From positions 1 through 64,000 of the forward strand of contig JAXLSW010000016.1 of assembly GCA_046330415.1 (NCBI GenBank): 64,000 bases of DNA, written 5' to 3'. Source of the stretch: RHKX01 sp046330415. Lineage in GTDB: Bacteria; Actinomycetota; Thermoleophilia; Solirubrobacterales; 70-9. Position 1 is the first letter of the stretch. Each line of letters opens with the position of its first letter. The notes beneath the pieces were generated by a model. The model was not told where the DNA came from and searched no databases. It worked only from the letters and a program-made list of their open reading frames with translations. The translations under genes and the position numbers were made by a program. Positions 28,536 to 37,442 of this stretch are shown in pieces.

Positions 28536-29549
28536 ATGGACTTCCGGGCCCTCGACAACCTCCTCGCCGAGCGCGGCGAGCCGACGTTCCGCTCCAAGCA
28601 GGTGTGGGAGTGGCTCGCTCGCGGCGCCGCTAGCTACGACGAGATGACCAACCTCCCGGCGCCACTGCGTGAGGCGCTCGCCGCCGAGCTGCCGATCTCG
28701 ACGCTCGCGCTCGAGCGCGAGGTCGTCTCCGAGGACGGCACCCGCAAGGCGCTCTTCTCCACCGCCGACGGCCGCCCGCTGGAGACCGTCCTGATGAGCT
28801 ACCGGGACGGGCGCCGCTCCATCTGCGTCTCCAGCCAGTCGGGCTGCCCGCTCACCTGCAACTTCTGCGCGACCGGGCGGATGGCCTTCGGGCGCAACCT
28901 GACGGCGTCGGAGATCGTCGACCAGGCGCTCCACTTCCGCCGCCGTGGCGAGGTCAACCACTGCGTCTTCATGGGGATGGGCGAGCCGCTGATGAACCTC
29001 GACGCCGTCATCGAGGCCTGCGAGCGGCTCCCTGACATCGGCATCGCCACCTCCCACACCACGGTGTCGACGGTCGGCTGGGTCCCCGGCATCGAGCGCC
29101 TCGCCACCGACGGCCCGCGGGTCCGGCTGGCGCTGTCGCTGCACGCTGCCGAGCCCGACGTGCGCAGCTCCCTGATGCCGGTCAACGACCGCTATCCGCT
29201 GGACGAGGTCCTGCAGGCCTGCCTGCGCTGGCGCGAGGCCCGCGGCAAGCAGGTCTACATCGAGTACCTGATGCTCGCCGGGGTCAACGACAGCACCGAC
29301 CAGGCGCTCGTCCTCGCCGAGGCGCTGAAGCCGCAGGACGCGTTCAAGGTCAACCTGATCCCGTTCAACCCGACGCCCGGGGAGCTGACCGGGAGCTCAC
29401 CGAACCAGATCGCCGCCTTCCGCTCGGTCCTGCAGCGCAGCGGCCTGCCGACGACGGTGCGCCTGACGCGCGGCCGCGACATAGCGGCGGCGTGCGGCCA
29501 ACTGGCGGCCGGCGGGCCGGGAGCCACCAAACTCGCCGAACGTCGCTGA
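28536..29549 (+). CDS. rlmN: Dual-specificity RNA methyltransferase RlmN
   Basis: A 337-residue radical SAM enzyme that methylates C2 of A2503 in 23S rRNA and A37 in some tRNAs. The [4Fe-4S] motif is Cys104, Cys108, Cys111 (CPLTCNFCATG), GMGEPLMN is the SAM-binding GGE-like motif, and the C-terminal radical-forming cysteine is in IAAACGQLA, spaced from the cluster as expected. The ATG at 28536 is preceded by TAACCT 10 nt upstream and gives the usual N-terminus (MDFRALDNLLAERGEP); the longer frame runs through the upstream repeat. The last five codons form the left arm of a palindrome. Confidence 0.96.
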   Translation: MDFRALDNLLAERGEPTFRSKQVWEWLARGAASYDEMTNLPAPLREALAAELPISTLALEREVVSEDGTRKALFSTADGRPLETVLMSYRDGRRSICVSSQSGCPLTCNFCATGRMAFGRNLTASEIVDQALHFRRRGEVNHCVFMGMGEPLMNLDAVIEACERLPDIGIATSHTTVSTVGWVPGIERLATDGPRVRLALSLHAAEPDVRSSLMPVNDRYPLDEVLQACLRWREARGKQVYIEYLMLAGVNDSTDQALVLAEALKPQDAFKVNLIPFNPTPGELTGSSPNQIAAFRSVLQRSGLPTTVRLTRGRDIAAACGQLAAGGPGATKLAERR

Positions 29550-29585
29550 GTACCCCCTATAGGGCGTAGTGAGCGACGTTCGGCG
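29534..29585. repeat. Dispersed long-armed palindrome, CGAACGT family (copy 2)
   Basis: Perfect 14-bp arms CGCCGAACGTCGCT and AGCGACGTTCGGCG, with an inner TACCCCC-TATA-GGGCGTA stem in the loop. The left arm overlaps the rlmN stop codon, and the element lies between rlmN and the convergent cyclophilin gene, so it can also act as a bidirectional terminator. Confidence 0.8.
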
Positions 29586-29615
29586 CGCTGCGTGCGCCCA
29601 ACCCGTGCGCCCGCG

Positions 29616-30074
29616 TTACTCGCTGAACTCGATCCGCTCGATCAGCTGCGGCTCCACCGGGCGGTCGCCCGGGCCCTTCTCGGTGCCCTCGATGGCGTCG
29701 ACCGCCTCCATGCCGCCGGTGACCTGGCCGAAGACGGTGTGCTTGCCGTCGAGCCACGGCGCGGCGCCGGTGGTGACGATGAAGAACTGGGAGCCGTTGG
29801 TGTTCGGGCCGGCGTTCGCCATCGCGAGCGCCCCGCGGACGACCTTGTGCTCGTTGAACTCGTCCTCGAACGTGTAGCCGGGGCCGCCGGTTCCCGTTCC
29901 CTCCGGGCAGCCGCCCTGGATCATGAAGTCCTCGATCACGCGGTGGAAGGTGAGGCCGTCGTAGAAGCCGTCCCCGGCGAGATCCTTGAAGTTCTGGACC
30001 GTCTTCGGCGCCTGCTCGTCGAAGAGCTCGAGCTCGATCGGTCCCTGGCTGGTGTGCATCGTGGCTGTGGACAT
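29616..30074 (-). CDS. Peptidyl-prolyl cis-trans isomerase, cyclophilin type
   Basis: A 152-residue cytosolic cyclophilin that speeds prolyl isomerisation during folding. The fold motifs are clear: FHRVIEDFMIQGGCPEGTGTGGPG (catalytic Arg in FHRV), ALAMANAGPNTNGSQFFI and WLDGKHTVFGQV. No signal peptide. I chose the ATG at 30074 over the GTG three codons earlier because a TAGGGT box ends 7 nt before it, matching the leaderless pattern of other genes here. It is convergent with rlmN and divergent from the sulfatase. Confidence 0.95.
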   Translation of the reverse strand: MSTATMHTSQGPIELELFDEQAPKTVQNFKDLAGDGFYDGLTFHRVIEDFMIQGGCPEGTGTGGPGYTFEDEFNEHKVVRGALAMANAGPNTNGSQFFIVTTGAAPWLDGKHTVFGQVTGGMEAVDAIEGTEKGPGDRPVEPQLIERIEFSE

Positions 30075-30218
30075 GGATTGCACCCTAGAGAGTCACCGGC
30101 GCGGTTCGTCGTGGGGCCCAGCTACCATCCGCGACCGCGGATGCGGCCACCGTCGCCCGGTGGCCCCAGGGGCATTACGCACCGCGACTTCTTCCCCGCA
30201 GGACTGTTGCACCAGGGA

Positions 30219-31829
30219 ATGGCACCAACTTCGATATCCAGCGCGCGCACACGCGGCCTCGCCGTCGCGGTCGCTCTCTGCGCGCTGATCGCCGGATTCG
30301 TCGCGCTCGGCACCGGTGCCGAGCGCGCACCCGCGCAGGGCCCCGCCCCGGTCGCGAAACCCGGCAAGGGGGGCAAGCCCGACAAGGGCGACAAGGGCGA
30401 CGACAACTACAAGCAGCCCAACATCGTCATGGTCATGACCGACGACCAGTCGCCGGCCACGGTCCTGCCCGAGTCGATGCCGAACCTCTTCACGCGCCTG
30501 ATGCCGCGCGCCACGACCTTCAGCGACTACGTCGTCACCACGCCGCTGTGCTGCCCCTCGCGCGCCGCCTACATGACCGGGCAGTACGGGCACAACAACG
30601 GCATCCTCCGCAACGTCTACGGCGACCTGATCCAGAAGCGGAACGTGCTCCCGTCCTGGCTCAAGTACGCGGGCTACAACACCGCCCACGTCGGCAAGTT
30701 CCTCAACGGCTACGAGCAGGGACAGCTCGGCCCGGCCGCCGTCGCTCCCGGCTTCGACCTCTGGTTCACGGAGCTCGAGAAGCGCCGCTACTACAACTGG
30801 AAGGCCTCCAAGAACGGGAAGATCCGTCACTACGGGACCGACGACGCCGACCACGTCACGAAGGTGACCAGCGACTTCGCGGTGCGCTGGACCAAGCGCC
30901 TGGCCCGCAAGAAGGACCCCTTCTACATGCAGGTCGACTACTACGCGCCGCACACCTCGACCGGCCGCGACACCCGCTGCGCGTCGAGCCCGGTCCCCGA
31001 GCCGATCGACGAGCATCGCTTCGACGCGTTCCCGCTGCCGACCCCGCCGAGCTTCAACGAGCTCGATGTCTCCGACAAGCCCGACGACGTCAAGAACCGT
31101 CCCCTGCTGAGCACCGACAACACAGCCGAGATCGAGCGTCGCTTCCGCTGCACGCTGGAGTCCGTCTACGGGATCGACCGCGGGCTCGGGCGGATCATGG
31201 ACGTGCTCAAGCAGCAGAAGGAGCTCGACAACACGGTCATCGTCTTCACCTCCGACAACGGCTTCTTCTACGGGGAGCACCGGATCGCCAAGGGCAAGCC
31301 GGATCCCTACGAGGAGAACATCAACATGCCGTTGACGATCGCGATCCCGAACCGCTTCCGCGGTGATGCCGGCCTGGTGTCGGCCTCCGACGCACCGGTC
31401 GCCAACATCGACCTGGCTCCGACGCTGCTCGATCTCGCCGGTGCGGAACCGTGCCGGACCCCGAAGATCTGCCGGACCATGGACGGCCGCTCGATGATGC
31501 CGATCATGGACGGCTCCGGCGGATTCCCGAACCCGCGCCCGATCGGGCTGGAGCTCTACGACTGCGACTACCGTGGCGTCCGCTACGACCAGAGGACCTA
31601 CGTCGAGTACTCGGCGCTCAACGAGACGAGCACGTGCACCCGTGTTGGCACCGAGTACTACGACCTGCGCGCCGATCCCTACCAGCTCGACAACCTCTTC
31701 CCGGCTGAGTCCGGGAGCCCGACCGCGGCTCAGATCGAGCAGATGCAGCAGCTCGAGGCGCGGATGACCGTCTGCGCGGGCATCGAGGGCCGCGACCCCG
31801 AGCCGGCGAGCGGCCAATACTGCGGCTGA
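30219..31829 (+). CDS. Secreted type I sulfatase
   Basis: A 536-residue exported sulfatase. A signal peptide (residues about 13-40) is followed by a lysine/glycine/aspartate-rich linker. The catalytic domain opens NIVMVMTDDQ (metal-binding Asp pair), and the formylglycine motif C-X-P-X-R is Cys111-Cys112-Pro-Ser-Arg115 in TPLCCPSRAAYMTGQYGHNNG, with FTSDNGFFYGEH later supplying the other metal ligands. The order resembles N-acetylglucosamine-6-sulfatase and arylsulfatase groups that release sulfate from polysaccharides. Cys111 needs conversion by a formylglycine-generating enzyme, and none is encoded nearby. Its stop codon lies in the first unit of a tandem repeat. Confidence 0.93.
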   Translation: MAPTSISSARTRGLAVAVALCALIAGFVALGTGAERAPAQGPAPVAKPGKGGKPDKGDKGDDNYKQPNIVMVMTDDQSPATVLPESMPNLFTRLMPRATTFSDYVVTTPLCCPSRAAYMTGQYGHNNGILRNVYGDLIQKRNVLPSWLKYAGYNTAHVGKFLNGYEQGQLGPAAVAPGFDLWFTELEKRRYYNWKASKNGKIRHYGTDDADHVTKVTSDFAVRWTKRLARKKDPFYMQVDYYAPHTSTGRDTRCASSPVPEPIDEHRFDAFPLPTPPSFNELDVSDKPDDVKNRPLLSTDNTAEIERRFRCTLESVYGIDRGLGRIMDVLKQQKELDNTVIVFTSDNGFFYGEHRIAKGKPDPYEENINMPLTIAIPNRFRGDAGLVSASDAPVANIDLAPTLLDLAGAEPCRTPKICRTMDGRSMMPIMDGSGGFPNPRPIGLELYDCDYRGVRYDQRTYVEYSALNETSTCTRVGTEYYDLRADPYQLDNLFPAESGSPTAAQIEQMQQLEARMTVCAGIEGRDPEPASGQYCG

Positions 31830-31869
31830 GCGGCTGAGCGGCTGAGCGGCTGAGCGGCTGAGCGGCTGA
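31822..31869. repeat. Tandem repeat, six copies of an 8-bp unit GCGGCTGA
   Basis: Six identical copies in 48 bp. The first copy contains the TGA stop of the sulfatase gene, so the array adds stop codons in that frame and in others. It ends 25 bp before the first possible start of the subtilase gene and could vary in length between strains by slippage, altering the spacing of that promoter. Confidence 0.95.
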
Positions 31870-31894
31870 GCGCCGGCGCTTTCCGGCGCGCGTT

Positions 31895-34800
31895 GTGACG
31901 ATCCGTACTAGGGTGCGGTTCGACTTGGGAGAGGGGCACGGGAGGAGCCGGCGAGCGGGCGTGGCGAGAGCCGCGCTCGCCGGCCTGTCCGCGCTCATGC
32001 TCGCGCTCGTCGCTGCGGCGCCCGCCTCGGCGACGTTCCCCTACACCCGCGGCGGTGGCGATCCGAGCGACCCCACCGACCTCTATCTGAACGCCGGCGC
32101 GGTCCCCACCGACCTCGGCGGCAACGAGTTCAAGTTCGCCGCCACGCCCGACCCCGCGAACACCGTCAACAACCTGCTGCCGGTGGAGCTCGGGGGCGTC
32201 CGCGGCGCGCACGTGGTCGACGATGACGCCTCCGTCTCGACCGCCTTCCAGACGACCACCGGCCGCCCCGACGTCACGATCGCGATCCTCGACTCGGGGA
32301 TCAAGTGGAACGACGCGCGCGCGATGACCGACCTGCGGAAGAAGACCCGCCTGAGCCAGGGCGAGCTGCCGAAGCCTCGCAACGACGGGCTCGGGACGCC
32401 GAACGAGCCCGGTGCCGACTGCTCCGGCGGCGGTCCCTTCACCCATGCCGGCGACTGGGACCTGAACGGCGACTCGGTCTTCAACGTCATCGACTACGCC
32501 TGCGACAACCGGGTCGAGCGCGACACGCCCAAGGGCGTCGGCCCGGCCGGGGTCCTCGAGCCGCAGGACGTTCTCATCGCCTTCAGCGACGGCGTCGACG
32601 ACGACGCCAACGGCTACGTCGACGACATCGTCGGCTGGGACTTCCTCGACGACGACAACGACCCCTTCGACGACGTCCAGTACGGCCACGGCACCGGCGA
32701 GGCGCGCGATTCCATCGCCGAGGCCGACAACGGCGGCGACGTCGGCTCCTGCCCCAACTGCATGGGGATCTACCTGCGGGTGGGCGACAGCTTCATCGGC
32801 GACGTCAACCGCTTCGGCGCCGCCGTCACCTACGCCACCGACAACGGCGTCCAGGTCATCCAGGAGGCGCTCGGCACGCTCAACAACGCGAGCCTCGCCC
32901 GCGAGGCCGTCGACTACGCCTACCGCCACGGTGTCGTCGTCATGGCCTCCGCCGCCGACGAGGCCGCCCAGCACAACAACTGGCCCTCGACCCTGCCGCA
33001 CGTGATCGTCGCCAACTCGGTGACCGACAGCGACGTGTCCTCGCCCAACAAGTCCTACCTCGCCTTCAACGGCTGCACCAACTTCAGCGCCAAGATCACG
33101 ATCGCCATCCCGAGCACGAGCTGCTCCTCCAACGCGGTCGGGCTCGCCGCCGGCTACGCGGGGCTGATCTACAGCGCCGCCCTGAACGCGCACCAGGCGG
33201 GCGTCCTCGGCAGCTATCCCGACACTTCCGCCTGCGAGCTGACCGGCGGCGGCCCCTGTCCGATCACGCCGAACGAGATCCGCCAGGTGATGGCGTCGGG
33301 GACATATGGAGGCACCGGCCAGGTCGACGACGTCAACTTCGCCGGCACCCCGGCGGGCTCGGGCAACGAGCCCTCCTGCTCACCGACGCCGCTGCCGGAC
33401 TGCACCAGTCCCTACGGCCCCGCCGGCCTGCTGAAGGCGCAGGTGGAAGCGAACCGGCCGGCGTTGGCGGGCCCGCCGGTCGCGGGCAGCAGCTACCCGG
33501 CCCGCAAGGGCCACGACCAGTTCTACGGCTACGGGCGCGCCAACATGAACCGCGCCGTCGACGCCGTGATCGACGACCCCGCGACGCCGGGGACGACGGC
33601 GCTGCCGCCGGAGGCCGAGATCCTCTCGCCGGAGTGGTTCGGCGAGGTCGACCCCGGCCAGAGCTCCGTGTCGGTCGAGGGCGAGGTGTTCGCGCGCGGC
33701 GCTCCCTACCGCTGCCAGCTGCTCGTCGCGCCCGGCCAGTACCCGAACAACGCGCTCACCACCGATACCCCGCCCGGGGACTTCGAGGCGCTGAGCAACG
33801 GCTGGTGCGACGGGTCCACCGTCCACAACGGGGGGGAGGCGGCGTCCCTGCACCGCGGCACGCTCGGCTCGATCGACGTCGCCCACCTGAAGTCGCGCTT
33901 CCCCGCCGGGACCGACTTCAACGGGCCGATCCCGCAGCCCACCGCGGCGACCGGAAACGGCCGGCCCTTCTTCGCGCCGCAGGCGTTCACCTTCAAGGTC
34001 GTCGTGACACCGACGACCGGTCCGCCGCGGACCGGCGAGGACGAGCGCAGCGCCTACCTCCATCACGACCGCGACCTGCTCGACGGCTTCCCGCGCACGA
34101 TCCAGTCACGCGGCCGGATCGGCACCGGTTCCCCGAGCGCCGACGGCGACTCCTCACCCGCCTTCGCCGATCTCGACGGCGACAACCGCAACGAGCTGAT
34201 CTTCGCCACCTCCGACGGGTTCGTGCACGCGATCCGCCCCGACGGCACCGAGCTACCCGGCTGGCCCGTCCGCGGAGATCGGCCGTCCTTCGTCGACTCG
34301 CACGTCTCCGCCCCGGCCTACGCGAGCGGGGCCGTCGGCTCCGACCTCGGCGCCGCCTTCCTCGCCGCGGTCGCGGTCGGTGACACCGACGGCGACGGAC
34401 TTCCGGAGGTCTACGCGGCCGACTTCGAGGGCAGGCTCTACGGCTGGGGGCCGGACGGCAAGCGCGTCTTCACCGAGGCCACCCACGCCGCCTACTCCGG
34501 CAAGCCGCTCGCTCCGTTCGCGAACGTCCGCAACGGGAAGACGAATCGGACCCAGCGCGGGTTCTTCGGCTCTCCGGTGCTGGCCGATCTCGACGGCGAC
34601 GGCGACGAGGAGATCGTCGCCGCGGCGATGGACCGCCACGTCTACGCCTGGGACGGCCACGACTCCGACCCCGGCGCCACCGGGGGTGCCGCCGAGCAGC
34701 CCGGCTTCCCCGTTCTCGTCGTCGACCCCGCCAAGGTCCAGTCGATCGACCCGACGACCCACGCGGTCACCTTCCGCGGGGACGCTGGCTCCTTCCAGCA

Positions 34801-36568
34801 GGGAGCGATCATCGACACGCCCGCCGTCGGCGACATCACCGGTGACTCGCGGCCCGAGATCGTGATCGGGACCAACGAGGAGTACGACGAGCCGTTCAAC
34901 GTCGGTAACGCCGGGACCCTCGGGATCCTGGCCGCCACGGGCCTCTTCGATCCGGGCAACTCGCGCGTCTACGCGTTGCAGCCCGACGGCGACCGCGACT
35001 CGAATCCGATGCCGAACGACGCGATCGCGCCCGGGTGGCCGTTCCGGCCCGGGCTGCTGCTGACCGAGCTTCTGCCGGTGGTCGGCGAGGGTGTCTCGGG
35101 CTCGCCGGTGATCGGGCCGGTGAGCTGCCCCAGCGGCGGCGCCGGCAACAAGGTCGGCACCGCGTCGGCGGCCGGCCCCGCCTACATCGTCAACGCCGAC
35201 GGCAGCTCCTGCCACGGCCAGACGCTCGGCAGCGACAACGCTCTCGCCACCGACTTCACGGCGGGAACGAACGTCACCGACACGCCGATCATCCCCGCGG
35301 TCGGCAACCCCGCCTTCGGCGCGGCGGGCGTCGGCTCCGACGGCGACCATCCGTCCCTGGTGCTGTCGTCGATCGGCCTCTTCCGGGCTCTCGACCTGCA
35401 GCTTGCCGAGTACCAGGGCGGGCAGGACCTGATCGGCGCCTGGGATCCGGCGAGCGGTCAGTTCCGCGCCAACTACCCGGCGACGATGAACGACCTGCAG
35501 TTCCTGACCGGCCCCGCCGTCGCCGACATCGATGGGGCGGATGGGGAGGAGGTGCTCGCCGGGAGCTCGAGCGCCGACCTCGCCGCCTACGGCGCCGCGG
35601 GCCTGCCGCTGGACGGCTGGCCGAAGCTCTCCACCGACTGGACGGTGGCGACGCCGCTGGTCGGCACCTTCGGGACCACCGAGACCGCCGCCGATGCCCG
35701 CAAGGTGGTCATCGGCATCACCCGCTCCGGCTACGTGCACGCCTACCGGACGAACGCCCCGGCCTGCTCCCCGTCCTCCTCACCGCGCTTCCACCACGAC
35801 AACGCCAACTCGGGCGACTACTCGCGCGATGCGGTCCTGCCGGGCGTCCCGGGCTCGATCGCGACCAACGACGAGCGTACGAAGGTGCGCTTCGACGCTC
35901 CCGGCGACGACCTGCTCTGCGGGACGGCCGACCACTACGAGCTCGCGACGGCCGATGAAGCGATCGATTCGGCGGGCTTCGCGGCGGCCAAGCCGATCAA
36001 AGCGAAGCTCGCGCCGGACCCGGTCGCCCCGGGTGAGCTGCAGAGCTTCGAGGTCCCCGAGGGCAGCCGCCGCTTCCTCGCGGTGCGGGCGGTGGACGAG
36101 CAGGGGAACGTCGGGCGCACCGTGTCGGTGCGGGTCAAGCCGAACCCCGCGGGCGGTGACGGCAAGGCCTGCGCGACGACGTTGCGGGGAACGCAGCGCG
36201 CCGACGAGCTGCGGGGGACGAACGGCGGCGATGAGATCAAGGGACGCGGCGGCAACGACAGGATCAAGGCTCGCGGCGGGGACGACTGCGTCGCCGGCAA
36301 CGGCGGCAAGGACAAGCTGAGCGGCGACGGCGGCAAGGACAGGGTCAAGGGCGGTGGTGGCAAGGACAGGGTCAAGGGGGGCGCCGGCAAGGACAAGCTG
36401 GCCGGTGGCGGCGGGGCCGACCGCCTGTCGGGTGGCGGCGGCAAGGACAGGATCAAGTCGCGTGGCGGCGGCCGCGACAAGGTGAGCTGCGGCGGCGGCA
36501 AGGACAGGGTGAGCGCCGATCGCCGCGACAGGGTCGCGAAGGACTGCGAGAAGGTGAAGCGGCGCTAG
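31895..36568 (+). CDS. Giant secreted subtilase with FG-GAP and RTX-like repeats
   Basis: A 1557-residue exported protein; a GTG at 31961 with GGAGGAG 13 nt upstream is an alternative start that keeps the signal peptide (ending APASA). The S8 triad is Asp133 (AILDSGI), His265 (YGHGTGEA) and probably Ser412 in CSSNAVGLAAG, a departure from the usual GTSMAAP. Residues about 755-1220 hold at least five FG-GAP/integrin-like units with calcium loops such as DLDGDGDEE and DTDGDGLPE, predicting a beta-propeller. The last 130 residues are about ten RTX-like GGxxDxU repeats with many lysines (GGKDRVKGG). It likely works as a calcium-stabilised surface or extracellular protease or adhesin. Confidence 0.9.
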   Translation: MTIRTRVRFDLGEGHGRSRRAGVARAALAGLSALMLALVAAAPASATFPYTRGGGDPSDPTDLYLNAGAVPTDLGGNEFKFAATPDPANTVNNLLPVELGGVRGAHVVDDDASVSTAFQTTTGRPDVTIAILDSGIKWNDARAMTDLRKKTRLSQGELPKPRNDGLGTPNEPGADCSGGGPFTHAGDWDLNGDSVFNVIDYACDNRVERDTPKGVGPAGVLEPQDVLIAFSDGVDDDANGYVDDIVGWDFLDDDNDPFDDVQYGHGTGEARDSIAEADNGGDVGSCPNCMGIYLRVGDSFIGDVNRFGAAVTYATDNGVQVIQEALGTLNNASLAREAVDYAYRHGVVVMASAADEAAQHNNWPSTLPHVIVANSVTDSDVSSPNKSYLAFNGCTNFSAKITIAIPSTSCSSNAVGLAAGYAGLIYSAALNAHQAGVLGSYPDTSACELTGGGPCPITPNEIRQVMASGTYGGTGQVDDVNFAGTPAGSGNEPSCSPTPLPDCTSPYGPAGLLKAQVEANRPALAGPPVAGSSYPARKGHDQFYGYGRANMNRAVDAVIDDPATPGTTALPPEAEILSPEWFGEVDPGQSSVSVEGEVFARGAPYRCQLLVAPGQYPNNALTTDTPPGDFEALSNGWCDGSTVHNGGEAASLHRGTLGSIDVAHLKSRFPAGTDFNGPIPQPTAATGNGRPFFAPQAFTFKVVVTPTTGPPRTGEDERSAYLHHDRDLLDGFPRTIQSRGRIGTGSPSADGDSSPAFADLDGDNRNELIFATSDGFVHAIRPDGTELPGWPVRGDRPSFVDSHVSAPAYASGAVGSDLGAAFLAAVAVGDTDGDGLPEVYAADFEGRLYGWGPDGKRVFTEATHAAYSGKPLAPFANVRNGKTNRTQRGFFGSPVLADLDGDGDEEIVAAAMDRHVYAWDGHDSDPGATGGAAEQPGFPVLVVDPAKVQSIDPTTHAVTFRGDAGSFQQGAIIDTPAVGDITGDSRPEIVIGTNEEYDEPFNVGNAGTLGILAATGLFDPGNSRVYALQPDGDRDSNPMPNDAIAPGWPFRPGLLLTELLPVVGEGVSGSPVIGPVSCPSGGAGNKVGTASAAGPAYIVNADGSSCHGQTLGSDNALATDFTAGTNVTDTPIIPAVGNPAFGAAGVGSDGDHPSLVLSSIGLFRALDLQLAEYQGGQDLIGAWDPASGQFRANYPATMNDLQFLTGPAVADIDGADGEEVLAGSSSADLAAYGAAGLPLDGWPKLSTDWTVATPLVGTFGTTETAADARKVVIGITRSGYVHAYRTNAPACSPSSSPRFHHDNANSGDYSRDAVLPGVPGSIATNDERTKVRFDAPGDDLLCGTADHYELATADEAIDSAGFAAAKPIKAKLAPDPVAPGELQSFEVPEGSRRFLAVRAVDEQGNVGRTVSVRVKPNPAGGDGKACATTLRGTQRADELRGTNGGDEIKGRGGNDRIKARGGDDCVAGNGGKDKLSGDGGKDRVKGGGGKDRVKGGAGKDKLAGGGGADRLSGGGGKDRIKSRGGGRDKVSCGGGKDRVSADRRDRVAKDCEKVKRR

Positions 36569-36592
36569 CGCCGCGGTCAGGCGCCGTTCGGC

Positions 36593-37327
36593 TCAGCCGC
36601 GGTCGGCGGCCTGCTCGAGGAGCATACGGTTGTACTTGGGGTCGCCCTCGAGCGGCTCGGAGTGCCCGGCGGCGACGATCGCGGGCTCGAGCGACGCGAG
36701 CTTGCGCAGGGAGGCGATCGCGGCGTCGTGGTCCTGGTTGAAGACGCGGTTGGGGACGTTCCCCCAGTCGACGGGCTTGAACTTCATCGAGTCGACGAAG
36801 TAGACGGTGTCGCTGACGAGGGCGAGCCGGTCCCGCTCTCGCCACAGCCCGATCAAACCGGGCGCGTGCCCGGGGAAGTGCTTGACGGTGAAGCCGCAGA
36901 TCTCGTCACCCTCGGCGAGGGTCTCGGAGACCTTCGCCGGTCCGCCGTCCCAGTGCGCGAGCAGCTTCGGGTAGACCGCGCGCGGGAACCGGAAGGGGAT
37001 CTGGTCGAGGTCGAAGTAGTGGTAGCCGCCGTCGCCCTCGGTGTCGGCGCGCTCGTCCTCGTGGCAGAGGACCGGGACCCCGAGCGCCGGGGCGACGCCG
37101 CGGTGGTCGGCGTGGCCGTGGCCGAGCACGATCCGCTTGATCGGCCCGATCTCCTCGGCCGCCGCACGTACGCCCTCGGTCATCGACGCGGTGCCGCCGT
37201 CGAACAGCGTCACCGAGCCGTCGTCCTCGGCGAGAATGTAGACGTTCATCCCCTGCTTGATGTCGCCGGCGTGGCGCCAGACACCATCGGCGACCTTCTC
37301 CGTGATCGGCTTCAGCGGGTTCGCCAT
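36593..37327 (-). CDS. MBL-fold metallo-hydrolase
   Basis: A 244-residue cytosolic metallo-beta-lactamase-fold hydrolase. The zinc motif HGHADH is at 70-75, followed by FPGHAPGLIG (His ligand), LVSDTVYF (bridging Asp) and AAGHSEP (His ligand), so both metal sites are complete. The opening KVADGVWRHAGD is typical of this subfamily, related to glyoxalase II-like and quorum-quenching lactonases. Substrate unknown. The ATG at 37327 has TAGGCT 7 nt upstream. It is divergent from the micropeptide-tadA unit and convergent with the subtilase. Confidence 0.9.
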   Translation of the reverse strand: MANPLKPITEKVADGVWRHAGDIKQGMNVYILAEDDGSVTLFDGGTASMTEGVRAAAEEIGPIKRIVLGHGHADHRGVAPALGVPVLCHEDERADTEGDGGYHYFDLDQIPFRFPRAVYPKLLAHWDGGPAKVSETLAEGDEICGFTVKHFPGHAPGLIGLWRERDRLALVSDTVYFVDSMKFKPVDWGNVPNRVFNQDHDAAIASLRKLASLEPAIVAAGHSEPLEGDPKYNRMLLEQAADRG

Positions 37328-37358
37328 CGCCCGCAGCCTATCCCTACGCTTACGGCCC

Positions 37359-37442
37359 GTGCCGACCTCCTGGACCGTCTCGATGATCATCCTCGTGATC
37401 TGCCTCTTGGCATCGATGGTGATCGCCGCGATCAAGCTCTAG
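37359..37442 (+). CDS. Putative 27-residue membrane peptide upstream of tadA
   Basis: A GTG-started frame of 27 codons encodes VPTSWTVSMIILVICLLASM followed by VIAAIKL and a TAG. The whole peptide is one hydrophobic helix with a lysine near its end. Its stop directly abuts the ATG of tadA (TAGATG), so ribosomes could reinitiate. The hydrophobic pattern in such GC-rich DNA and the precise abutment support a real gene, but there is no ribosome site to see and no homologue can be checked here. Confidence 0.45.
   Translation: MPTSWTVSMIILVICLLASMVIAAIKL

Noticed and set aside
31822..31869. The GCGGCTGA tract as part of a coding region
   Set aside because: Each unit carries TGA; the array begins with the sulfatase stop codon and no frame continues through it into the subtilase.
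32305..34383. A 692-codon frame in another phase of the subtilase gene
   Set aside because: Extremely arginine-rich, no motifs, and overlaps the FG-GAP and protease domains that are well supported in the main frame.
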